A program made the translations under genes and the position numbers. Positions 1 to 7,606 of a DNA stretch of 64,000 nt are shown here, in pieces. A model generated the notes under the pieces. The model saw nothing but the letters and a program-made list of their open reading frames with translations. It was not told the origin of the DNA and made no database searches. Positions within the stretch are counted from its first letter, which is position 1. Each line of letters opens with the position of its first letter. Source of the stretch: Sansalvadorimonas sp965243775. Lineage in GTDB: Bacteria; Pseudomonadota; Gammaproteobacteria; Pseudomonadales; Endozoicomonadaceae. The stretch is from the NCBI GenBank assembly GCA_965243775.1, contig CBDEWF010000087.1:1-64000 (forward strand), read 5' to 3'.

Positions 1-1
1 T

Positions 2-1126
2 TCCTACAACCGTTTCCATAACAAGACTTTGCCACAGTACCTGGGCTTCTTCAGCGGTAAGCGTCTGGTTCCTATCATGACCGGTCTGTTTATGCTGGCG
101 ATTGCCTGGATCTGCGGTTACGTATGGCCTTCTATCCAGAGCGGTATTGATGCATTCGGTCATGGTGTTGCTGAATCCGGCGCGGCTGGCCAGTTCGCAT
201 ACGGCACCCTGAACCGCGGTCTGATTCCTTTCGGCCTGCATCACGTACTGAACTCTTACTTCTGGTTCGGCCTGGGTGAATTCACTAACGCAGGTGGTGA
301 TGCTGTTGTTGGTGACCTGAACCGCTTCTTCGCCGGCGACCCAACGGCCGGAGTATTTATGACCGGTTTCTTCCCCGTCATGATGTTTGGTCTGCCTGGC
401 GCAGCACTGGCCATGTACCTGACCGCCAAAAAAGAGCGTCGCGCTCAGATTGGTGGCGTACTGTTCTCCGTTGCCTTGACTGCCTTCCTAACCGGCATTA
501 CTGAGCCAATCGAATTCATGTTTATGTTTATGGCCCCTGGTCTGTATGCCCTGCACGCTGTCCTGACTGGTGCATCACTGGTAGTGACCAACGCCATGGG
601 CCTGCTGCACGGCTTCGGCTTCTCCGCAGGTCTGTTTGACTTCGTATTGAACTGGGGTCTGGCTACCAAACCATTCCAGCTGCTGCTGGTCGGTCTGATC
701 TTCGGTGGCATCTACTTTGCGACTTTCTTCTTCGCTATCAAAACTTTCAACCTTAAGACTCCCGGTCGTGAAGATGAGGACCAGGTCGTCGTTGGTTCCA
801 TTGATGCCGGTTCCATGAATCCCGTTGCCTATGAAGCCCGTCAGTACACCAAAGCTCTGGGAGGTCTGGGTAATATCACCAATATCGATGCCTGCATTAC
901 CCGCCTGCGTCTAACCATGGTTGACCCTTCAGTAGTCGATGACGCTCTGATGAAAGCTATAGGTGCCAGTGGTGTTGTAAGGGTTGGTGAGAAAAATGTT
1001 CAGATTATCCTTGGCCCGAAAGCAGAAATTGTGGCTGGAGAAATGAAGAAAATTTCCCCCTCCGAAAGTCTGGAAAAAATCAAACTGCCCATCCTGGCTC
1101 ACCAGGGTGAAGCAGTAACCGCATAA
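2..1126 (+). CDS. nagE: PTS N-acetylglucosamine/glucose-type EIICB, C-terminal part
   Basis: The frame is open from base 2, so the gene begins before the window; the TTG at 29 is internal. The product is a sugar permease of the phosphotransferase system, which imports and phosphorylates its sugar at the inner membrane. The first ~245 residues are the membrane EIIC domain, with hydrophobic segments and the family sequence GITEPIEFMFMF. The last ~85 residues are an EIIB domain, whose motif ITNIDACITRLRL holds the phosphorylated Cys. No EIIA domain follows the EIIB domain; the C-terminus is short (HQGEAVTA). NagE (GlcNAc) fits best, but PtsG (glucose) is the same family and cannot be excluded without the N-terminus. 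It is well conserved and shows no damage. Confidence 0.85.
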   Translation, partial: SYNRFHNKTLPQYLGFFSGKRLVPIMTGLFMLAIAWICGYVWPSIQSGIDAFGHGVAESGAAGQFAYGTLNRGLIPFGLHHVLNSYFWFGLGEFTNAGGDAVVGDLNRFFAGDPTAGVFMTGFFPVMMFGLPGAALAMYLTAKKERRAQIGGVLFSVALTAFLTGITEPIEFMFMFMAPGLYALHAVLTGASLVVTNAMGLLHGFGFSAGLFDFVLNWGLATKPFQLLLVGLIFGGIYFATFFFAIKTFNLKTPGREDEDQVVVGSIDAGSMNPVAYEARQYTKALGGLGNITNIDACITRLRLTMVDPSVVDDALMKAIGASGVVRVGEKNVQIILGPKAEIVAGEMKKISPSESLEKIKLPILAHQGEAVTA

Positions 1127-1140
1127 AGCACTTTCCCAGG

Positions 1141-1171
1141 CACTGGATCAAGTTGTCCCACTGATCCGGTG
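1141..1171 (+). terminator. Possible terminator hairpin after the PTS gene
   Basis: The arms CACTGGATCA and TGATCCGGTG pair with one G-T wobble across an 11-base loop, 14 bases after the stop codon. There is no clear T tract, so intrinsic termination is only moderately supported. Confidence 0.4.
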
Positions 1172-1259
1172 TCTGGGCGCTTTCAATCAATCTGGTCAAC
1201 CTCCAGCGACCCCACTCTTAAATCATCTGCCCATGTGGCAACGTTGAGATAGAAATTCA

Positions 1260-2363
1260 ATGAAAAAGACTGTTCTGGCTCTGGTAGCCGGTAGCGCTAT
1301 CAGCCTGACCTGCTCTCCCCTTTTTGCAGCTCTCCAAACCAATACTCAGCACAGTATTCAGTCACAGGTAGAATACTCACAGTTCACCACAAAACGACAG
1401 GTTGTTGATCAACTTCTTGCCGATGCATTGACTGCATTTAAATCACCGGCACGTATCTCCCATGCTGGCTTCACGGCCAAAATGCCCAGCAATATGGAAG
1501 TTGTGACAAGCCGCCTGCTGGAAGCTTATGCACTTGAACCCTATCGCACAGACCTTTTGATCTCTGCTGCCAATGCACAGGTTTACAACAAGAACATTGA
1601 TCGTGCGGTTGAGTTGTTCTATCAGGTTCTGAATGTTGCTCCGGAAGATCTGGATGCACACTCCTATCTGGCTGTTTGGGAAAAGTTCAACGGCAATGAG
1701 AGCAAATCTGCTGAGCATATGCAGATTCTGAAAACCCTGAACCCTGGGCGTGCCAATGATATGCAGCGTATTTTTGCCACCATTGAAAGAGTGGTAGAAA
1801 CTCCGCTGAAGGCATCACAGAATCAAACTTTTGAGGGCAATATCGCCCTCGTGGCTTTGGGCTACGCTCTGAATCCGGATGGAAGCATGCATGATATCCT
1901 TCTTCAGCGGCTGAATAAAACTCTGGAACTGGCCAGACAGCAGCCACAGTCGTTAATTGTGCTTACTGGCGGCGTCCCCAAAAACCACAAAACCGAAGGC
2001 AAGCTGATGGCTGACTGGCTGGTTGCCCACGGTATTCAGCGCGACCGCATTATCGAAGACAACTACGCCCGCAGCACGGTGGAGAACTCCCTCTACAGCA
2101 GCTATGCACTGGCTCGTCATGATATTGACCATGCTACGATCATCAGCTCTGCCAGCCATGTACGCCGTGGCCAGACCCTGTTTGAAATCGCCAACTGGAA
2201 AACAGGTCCTAAAGATATAACTTTCGATACGGTTGCAGCTGCTGACAAACCTCTTGATAAATTGGAAGTACCAACCCAGAAGGAACTTCTGGGTATTTAC
2301 CGGGACGCTTTGCGCACCTATGGTATGTACAGCTATCGCTCTTATCCACTGGTACAGCGTTAA
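1260..2363 (+). CDS. Secreted/periplasmic DUF218 (YdcF/ElyC/SanA-like) protein with TPR-like region
   Basis: This 367-residue protein starts with a clear signal peptide (charged MKK, hydrophobic core, Ala-rich end near residue 23). Residues ~85-165 look like tetratricopeptide helices (for example 'AVELFYQVLNVAPEDLDAHS'). Residues ~195-330 form a DUF218 domain: LVALGYALNPDG, then LIVLTGGVP, TEGKLMADWL and ARSTVENSLYS, a layout shared with YdcF, SanA and ElyC, proteins linked to cell-envelope functions. The exact reaction is unknown. The gene stands alone between the PTS gene and an IS and ends before a strong hairpin. The family assignment is solid; the role is inferred. Confidence 0.75.
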   Translation: MKKTVLALVAGSAISLTCSPLFAALQTNTQHSIQSQVEYSQFTTKRQVVDQLLADALTAFKSPARISHAGFTAKMPSNMEVVTSRLLEAYALEPYRTDLLISAANAQVYNKNIDRAVELFYQVLNVAPEDLDAHSYLAVWEKFNGNESKSAEHMQILKTLNPGRANDMQRIFATIERVVETPLKASQNQTFEGNIALVALGYALNPDGSMHDILLQRLNKTLELARQQPQSLIVLTGGVPKNHKTEGKLMADWLVAHGIQRDRIIEDNYARSTVENSLYSSYALARHDIDHATIISSASHVRRGQTLFEIANWKTGPKDITFDTVAAADKPLDKLEVPTQKELLGIYRDALRTYGMYSYRSYPLVQR

Positions 2364-2430
2364 AGCTTAAGATGGGCAAGAGTCTTTTTTCTACACAGAA
2401 ATAGCTAAGCCAACAATTCTCTGGTCAAAG

Positions 2431-2474
2431 TGCCTTTTTCATTCCCAATTGAAGTATTGGGATGAAAAAGGCAG
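2431..2474 (+). terminator. Strong hairpin terminator after the DUF218 gene
   Basis: A stem of about 18 base pairs (TGCCTTTTTCATTCCCAAT pairs with ATTGGGATGAAAAAGGCA, one bulged base) encloses a 6-base loop 68 bases after the stop codon. A- and T-rich tracts lie in the arms, so it may terminate transcription from both sides, including from the adjacent IS. Confidence 0.6.
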
Positions 2475-2490
2475 CTCAAAATACCATATA

Positions 2491-3607
2491 GGACTTACGC
2501 ATTGACAGCTTCCGCTAATTTTGGGAGGAGATAATCCTTACCTTTAGCAAAGCTGTCGATGAATGTCGCAACGACATCTTTGTATAGATCTCTCTGATGC
2601 TGGTAAACATTAGAGATAACCTTGTCCGCTCGCATCTTCTGTAGCTGAACAAAGCTGCAAATAGCAGCAAATATATGATTCCGGATGGGCTGCTCATTGC
2701 GAACCTGAAAGTGCTCAATATGACAGACCTGCTTGATAGCACGGTGATATTGCTCAATCTGCCAGTGCTGGTCATGAATCTGTAGGAAGTCCTTTCGAAG
2801 GAAGGTGCTGGTGTCGGTCTCCAGCAGGTAAACAACATAGTAGTGCCGCTGATCTTTTAGTATAGTAGCCTCCGAAACAATTTGATTTTGCCAAAGTCCT
2901 TTAGCCACACATCCAGCCCGTTCTCCGGTATATCCAGATTTTGAACTTGTTGCCACTGGCCTTTTTCCAGTGAAACAGTTCGGTTTTTCTCAACAGCAAA
3001 CATAAACCCGACCTGGTGGTTTTTTACCTTCTTCAAGTTAGGAGCACCGCTGTACCAGGAGTCACCGGTTACAAAAGAGGGCTGAAGGCCCCATGCCAAC
3101 ACCTCATCCAGCATGTCACGGAAATAGTCATTCTTGTCTTGTTCTCAGATTTGTCATAGACCCTGTAGCTGACTGGCATATGACTTCCTGAGAGGTCGGT
3201 ATAGTAGAGAGTGATGAGGTTGATACCTTTGACAGCATCTATGATGCTTACCTGACCAGAAGTGTCCAACAAGAGCCATATACTGGCTATATGGCTTGTC
3301 TAACACGCTGTCATCAACGCTCAAGGTTCCACCTTTTAGGATCAGGCAACCCTTGACCTCATTGAAAAGATCAATGGGTTCAAAGTTTTCCCGATGCAAA
3401 AAGCGATTTGCGCTGTGGTGAGAAATGCCTGTTACCTCCGAAAGTCGAGTGCAAGTCGAGGATTTGGGTTCGCTGATTAAAAAGCCCATGTACATAGGCA
3501 AGTTGCATCGTGCAGTAGTGGGACGGGACGTACTTCGCATTATCCTGAACAAAAATGATCTCTGGACGATTATCAGTAATCACTGTGGGCTGTCAATGCG
3601 AAAGTCC
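2491..3607 (-). mobile_element. IS701/IS4-like insertion sequence, copy 1
   Basis: The element is 1117 bp with imperfect terminal inverted repeats: GGACTTACGCATTGACAGC at the left and, read inward, GGACTTTCGCATTGACAGC at the right. Both ends abut TA. A second copy (14584-16844) has the same ends. No longer target duplication is visible. The single transposase gene on the minus strand is broken. The element lies 12 bp beyond the stop codon of the zinc-finger repeat gene. Confidence 0.85.
2495..3583 (-). pseudogene. IS701/IS4-like DDE transposase, frameshifted
   Basis: The coding region is split over several frames. Pieces show an N-terminal part (TRLSEVTGISHHSANRFLH), the first catalytic Asp (SVDDSVLDKPYSQYMALVG), the second (VTGDSWYS) and the Glu region (HWQIEQYHRAIKQ). 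Against copy 2, this copy has small insertions near 2865 (TTTTAGTATAGTAGCC versus TTTGAGTAGC) and 3236 and a shorter T run near 3131. These break the frame, so this copy cannot make a full transposase. Assignment to IS701 rather than IS4 is from remembered family resemblance. Confidence 0.8.
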
Positions 3608-3619
3608 TAATACAGTCTT

Positions 3620-5782
3620 TTATGTTCCCCCTCTTTCCTGTTTGTTCAGCTTGCTCTTGCAGCGCACATCCGTGCTGCCCCGGCGGTGGGATTCAAGAAA
3701 CCTCGCCGAATCAAAGGACAGGCCGCAGCCACAGGTGGTGTTGCGCTTGCCCTTGCAACGCACATCCGTGCTACCCCGGCGGTGGGATTCAAGAAGCCTC
3801 GCCGAATCAAAGGACAGGCCGCAGCCACAGGTAGTGTTGCGCTTGCCCTTGCAACGCGCATCCGTGCTGCCCCGGCGGTGGGATTCAAGAAGGCTGGCCG
3901 AATCAAAGGACAGGCCGCAGCCACAGGTGGTGTTGCGCTTGCCCTTGCAGCGCGCATCCGTGCTGCCCCGGCGGTGGGATTCAAGAAGGCTGGCCGAATC
4001 AAAGGACAGGCCGCAGCCACAGGTGGTGTTGCGCTTGCCCTTGCAGCGCGCATCTGTGCTGCCCTGGCGGTGGGAGTTAAGAAGGTTCACCGAATCAAAG
4101 GACAGGCCGCAGCCACAGGTGGTGTTGCGATTGCCCTTGCCCTTGCCCTTGACCTTGCAACGCGCATCTGTGCTGCCCCGGCGGTGGGATTCAAGAAGCC
4201 TCGCCGAATCAAAGGACAGGCCGCAGCCACAGGTGGTGTTGCGATTGCCCTTGACCTTGACCTTGCAGCGCGCATCTGTGCTGCCCCGGCTGTGGGATTC
4301 AAGAAGGCTCACCAAATCAAAGGACAGGCCGCAGCCACAGGTGGTGTTCAGCTTGCCCTTGCAGCGCGCATCTGTGCTGCCCTGGCGGTGGGATTCAAGA
4401 AGCTTCGCCGAATCAAAGGACAGGCCGCAGCCACAGGTGGTGTTGCGCTTGCCCTTGCAGCGCGCATCCGTGCTGCCCTGGCGGTGGGAGGTAAGAAGGC
4501 TTACCGAATCAAAGGACAGGCCGCAGCCACAGGTGGTGTTGCGCTTGCCCTTACAGCGCGCATCCGTGCTGCCCTGGCGGTGGGATTCAAGAAGGCTCAC
4601 CGAATCAAAGGACAGGCCGCAGCCACAGGTGGTGTTCCGCTTGCCCTTGCAACGCGCATTCGTGCTGCCCCGGCTGTGGGATTTAAGAAGGCTGGCCGAA
4701 TCAAAGGACAGGCCGCAGCCACAGGTGGTGTTGCGCTTGCCCTTGCAACGCGCATCCGTGCTGCCCTGGCGGTGGGATTCAAGAAGGCTCACCGAATCAA
4801 AGGACAGGCCGCAGCCACAGGTGGTGTTGCGCTTGCCCTTGCAGCGCGCATCCGTGCTGCCCCGGCTGTGGGATTCAAGAAGCCTCACCGAATCAAAGGA
4901 CAGGCCGCAGCCACAGGTGGTGTTCCGCTTGCCCTTGCAACGCGCATCCGTGCTGCCCTGGCGGTGGGATTTAAGAAGCCTCACCGAATCAAAGGACAGG
5001 CCGCAGCTACAGGTGGTGTTGCGCTTGCCCTTGCAACGCGCATCCGTGCTGCCCTTGCGGTGGGATTCAAGAAGGCTGGCCGAATCAAAGGACAGGCCGC
5101 AGCCACAGGTGGTGTTCAGCTTGCCCTTGCAATGCGCATCCGTGCTGCCCCGGCGGTGGGATTTAAGAAGGCTGGCCGAATCAAAGGACAGGCCGCAGCC
5201 ACAGGTGGTGTTGCGCTTCTTCCTGAATACTGCAGCTTGTTCACTTTGCGTCATTATTTCCACTTCCAGAGTGAGAGGACTGTCGTAACCTGGATAACTT
5301 TCAACGGAAGAGGTAACAGAGGGTTCTTTTTTAACCACCCTCTGGCAATGAATTTCCCAGGCCAGTAGCTCAGGATTGGGAGACATCCTAAGTGGACCCC
5401 ATGATTCTTTTTCAATGATCAACTCATCTGTTTCAGGTGGCGGGGTGCCTGAACGGGACGTTGCTGTGCAAGCTGATCCTGGAGCACTCAATTTGAGGGT
5501 GTCATCATCCAGGTGTGACACCCTTATTCGGGATGCACTTTCAATGCCCCGACATTCGAAACCTTCACCTGAAACAGGCACACAGTAAGTATCATCCAGT
5601 GGGTGGGCCGCTGGGGCGTGAGTGCGTATGGCTCCTGTTGAGAGAATCTCTGTCTCCCCTTCGCCTGCGGGTAAAACGAGAGTGCAGCTCTCCTGCTTAT
5701 TTGTACCTGAACTGGCAGGTTGAACTGTGGCAATGACCAGGACAAGGCAAAAGTATGTTGGCTTTAACAATCCAGAAAACAA
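3620..5782 (-). CDS. Secreted protein of 16 tandem C2HC zinc-finger-like repeats
   Basis: This is a 720-residue protein. The TTG start at 5782 is preceded by CAGGGAAG, and the N-terminus reads as a signal peptide (MFSGLLKPTYFCLVLVIATV...ASSG). Residues ~30-190 are a low-complexity acidic/Ser region. Residues 192-713 hold 16 near-identical 32-residue repeats, each with C-x1-C-x3-F-x5-L-x2-H-x8-C. The spacing from the second Cys to the His (12), with F and L at their usual places, is that of eukaryotic C2H2 zinc fingers; a Cys replaces the last His. All 16 repeats keep both Cys, Phe, Leu, His and the final Cys, while linker residues vary and two linkers are longer (36 and 38 residues). Conservation of the ligands supports this strand as the coding one. 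I know no bacterial family with this layout; a secreted, metal- or nucleic-acid-binding, host-directed protein is inference. Confidence 0.7.
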   Translation of the reverse strand: MFSGLLKPTYFCLVLVIATVQPASSGTNKQESCTLVLPAGEGETEILSTGAIRTHAPAAHPLDDTYCVPVSGEGFECRGIESASRIRVSHLDDDTLKLSAPGSACTATSRSGTPPPETDELIIEKESWGPLRMSPNPELLAWEIHCQRVVKKEPSVTSSVESYPGYDSPLTLEVEIMTQSEQAAVFRKKRNTTCGCGLSFDSASLLKSHRRGSTDAHCKGKLNTTCGCGLSFDSASLLESHRKGSTDARCKGKRNTTCSCGLSFDSVRLLKSHRQGSTDARCKGKRNTTCGCGLSFDSVRLLESHSRGSTDARCKGKRNTTCGCGLSFDSVSLLESHRQGSTDARCKGKRNTTCGCGLSFDSASLLKSHSRGSTNARCKGKRNTTCGCGLSFDSVSLLESHRQGSTDARCKGKRNTTCGCGLSFDSVSLLTSHRQGSTDARCKGKRNTTCGCGLSFDSAKLLESHRQGSTDARCKGKLNTTCGCGLSFDLVSLLESHSRGSTDARCKVKVKGNRNTTCGCGLSFDSARLLESHRRGSTDARCKVKGKGKGNRNTTCGCGLSFDSVNLLNSHRQGSTDARCKGKRNTTCGCGLSFDSASLLESHRRGSTDARCKGKRNTTCGCGLSFDSASLLESHRRGSTDARCKGKRNTTCGCGLSFDSARLLESHRRGSTDVRCKGKRNTTCGCGLSFDSARFLESHRRGSTDVRCKSKLNKQERGGT
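3644..5209. repeat. Sixteen-unit 96-bp coding tandem repeat
   Basis: There are sixteen direct units of 96 bp; units 10 and 11 (counted in the coding direction) are 12 and 18 bp longer. Units are nearly identical, and all length changes are multiples of three, so every frame stays open. This explains the long spurious open frames on the plus strand. Units abut without spacers, so this is not a CRISPR array. Confidence 0.95.
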
Positions 5783-5839
5783 GTCAGCTTCCCTGAACCA
5801 AACCGGCCTTAAAGGTTAGCAGAACAGTCAGGGGCCATT

Positions 5840-6085
5840 TTAAACCCGGTTGATTTCTATGCTCTGAACATTCCAGGGAAGCAACTGCTCAATATCTTCA
5901 ACAGATTTGACGGAAGGCAACTGGGTAAAAACCTCTTTCAGGTAAGCATAGGGTTCCACACCACAAGCTTTGGCGGTTTCAATCAAGCTGTACAGATTGG
6001 CACTGGCATCAGCTCCCTTTTGGCTGTTGCTGAACAGCCATGCCTTGCGCCCCACCACGAAAGGGCGGATCGCGTTCAGTTCTTG
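5840..6085 (-). pseudogene. IS66 transposase (TnpC) C-terminal remnant
   Basis: The translation ELNAIRPFVVGRKAWLF followed by SNSQKGADASANLYSLIETA and then PYAYLKEVFTQLP is the conserved C-terminus of IS66-family DDE transposases. The rest of this ~500-residue protein is gone; a short scrambled stretch (6086-6167) joins it to tnpB. Confidence 0.8.
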
Positions 6086-6167
6086 AGAGCAGGGTCATCC
6101 GGCAATGGTGGGATAGAGGTAGCAGCCATGCCGGTAACATAATCATCTGGAGAAAAAATGCAACCCG

Positions 6168-6518
6168 TCAGACCATCGTACTGTAATGCAAGGCCGGATG
6201 GAGTTTACGGGGGCGAATATCATAGCCATCCAGCAGATCATTCAATAGTCGGCCATCAATCATGGCCGGCATATCCTTGTCCGGCCACTGGAAGCGATAC
6301 TTCTCCAAACGCTTGTACCAGAGCACAAAACCATTGTTCTCCCAGAGCAGCAACTTGATCTTGTTCCTTCCTCGATTGCAGAACACGAACAGCCGGGAGT
6401 CAAAGGGAGAGAGTTCAGTCTCCTGCTTAATCAGACAGGCCAGCCCATCAATGGACTTACGCATATCCACAGGCTCGGCGTAGAGAAATACTTCAATGTC
6501 TGTAGCTGGACGAATCAT
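6168..6518 (-). CDS. tnpB: IS66 accessory protein TnpB (Orf2)
   Basis: This 116-residue protein is of usual length for IS66 Orf2. Typical motifs are visible: VDMRKSIDGLA, LFVFCNRGRNKIKLLLWENN, GFVLWYKRLEK and FQWP. In intact IS66 elements it is needed, with TnpA and TnpC, for transposition. Its ATG overlaps the tnpA stop codon, the normal coupled layout. It is intact here but probably idle, because tnpC is truncated. Confidence 0.85.
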   Translation of the reverse strand: MIRPATDIEVFLYAEPVDMRKSIDGLACLIKQETELSPFDSRLFVFCNRGRNKIKLLLWENNGFVLWYKRLEKYRFQWPDKDMPAMIDGRLLNDLLDGYDIRPRKLHPALHYSTMV

Positions 6519-6756
6519 AGGCGAGCCAGCTCCCGAACCAGGCCGGTGATATTGTCAGTCTGAACCTTCAGATGGATACCTGAAGGTAAAGTTACAGTCA
6601 CTGTCGTCAGCCTGCCTGTTTCTGGGGTCACGGAAAGAGGAACCAGCTTACCCCGTGAGGACTGGTCACGGAATTTCCGTTTCCAGTAAGACAACTGGTG
6701 AGAGTTCAGGTTGTTCTGCTGGCACCATGCTGTTTGTGTCAGGCTGGATTCCTGTC
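6515..6756 (-). pseudogene. IS66 TnpA (Orf1), 5'-truncated
   Basis: The frame ending in the TGA that overlaps tnpB reads LTQTAWCQQNNLNSHQLSYW, then KRKFRDQ, the helix-turn-helix end of IS66 TnpA. It ends with LPSGIHLKVQTDNI and ELARL. An in-frame stop lies just upstream and no full N-terminus is present, so it is a remnant. Confidence 0.7.
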
Positions 6757-6855
6757 ACTGTTGAAGGCGGTCGCGCCAGAGAGATTCCAGAGATTCTGAA
6801 GACATTGGGGAGTTCCTGATGAAAAATCAGGATCATAAACAGGGAATTGATGGAA

Positions 6856-7548
6856 ATCGGGATAGGGTGGAGCCTCACGGCTCCACTCCTCCCACAACAC
6901 CCAGCGTACGGGTCCGTACTGGGCGTTTCGGCCAGTTGAGCGTCTGCTATTACCACAAACATGGCAATAACAGGGTCAGTGATACAAGGCATCTGGCTCG
7001 TACCACCCGCCGGGTTTTCGTAATCTTACAGTGCCGATACAATCTCAGCTCTCATCATCTCGCAGTTCCCGGTTCCGCCGTTACCACTTGATATGAGCAC
7101 CAGTATTCGCTGGTCTTTGCCTGCGTCCGATGTATCAAAAAGTAAAAACTACTCACCACTCTGTACCGTTCAGGCCTTCGCTGACCAAGGTCAACTACTA
7201 TGCCGTCTGCTGACTTCTGTATGGCGATCAGATCACCTTACGATGACCTCAGTCTGAAATATCAGACACCACACAGACCTCCCGGGGTAAGTCACACCGC
7301 CTTCACTGCACAACTGCCGGATCTACTGCCTACGTGTCTGGATGAGTAAGGGACTTTGTCATCAAACGCTGACTCGTCCCCACGCAGACAGCCTCATATC
7401 CGGTTTCTGTTCGTCAGCTCGCAGTTTTGCTCCACACTGCCTTCAGCCTACACCTCGCGATGCAAACCTTGTGCTTCGCTAGTCCTTCGCCCTCATCTGG
7501 CTGGACAGGGGACTTTCACCCCCAAGCTGTGCAACATGCCCGGCACAC
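6856..7548 (-). ncRNA. ORF-less group II intron, copy 1
   Basis: This 693-nt element on the minus strand begins GTGTGCCGGG, the GUGYG start of group II introns, and ends with CCCGAT. Near the 3' end are a domain-V-like hairpin (CCCAGTACG-GACC-CGTACGCTGGG) and a domain-VI-like hairpin (GTGGAGCC-GTGA-GGCTCCAC). It has no reverse transcriptase. A copy of identical length at 41719-42411 differs by two bases (seen near 7176 and 7344). Its 5' end lies five bases beyond the valS terminator stem, and the other copy also follows a terminator-like stem; insertion after terminators is characteristic of class C group II introns. Internal motifs resemble the intron at 25802-27061, whose type of protein could act on it in trans. 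Confidence 0.75.
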
Positions 7549-7552
7549 GTTT

Positions 7553-7577
7553 AAAACGGCACCAGAGGTGCCGTTTT
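7553..7577 (-). terminator. valS intrinsic terminator, intron target
   Basis: A perfect 11-bp stem (AAAACGGCACC with GGTGCCGTTTT) and a 3-base loop, followed on the minus strand by TTTT of the stem, 30 bases after the valS stop. The ORF-less group II intron starts 5 bases further on. Confidence 0.85.
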
Positions 7578-7606
7578 AGGTTTGACTGAAGAAAGCTGGA
7601 GGCAGA

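Noticed and set aside
2489..3609. A longer target duplication (ATA or TATA) round the IS701-like element.
   Set aside because: The second copy shows no matching longer duplication; only flanking TA is shared, which could also be part of the inverted repeat.
3644..5209. Regular repeats resembling a CRISPR array.
   Set aside because: Units are 96 bp, nearly identical along their whole length, contiguous and coding; there are no unique spacers or cas genes.
3555..5368. Long plus-strand open frames across the repeat array (577 and 560 residues).
   Set aside because: They exist because the 96-bp unit has no stops in several frames. They lack a signal or plausible start, begin partly inside the IS, and give low-complexity Ala- or Arg/Pro-rich products, while the minus frame preserves zinc ligands.
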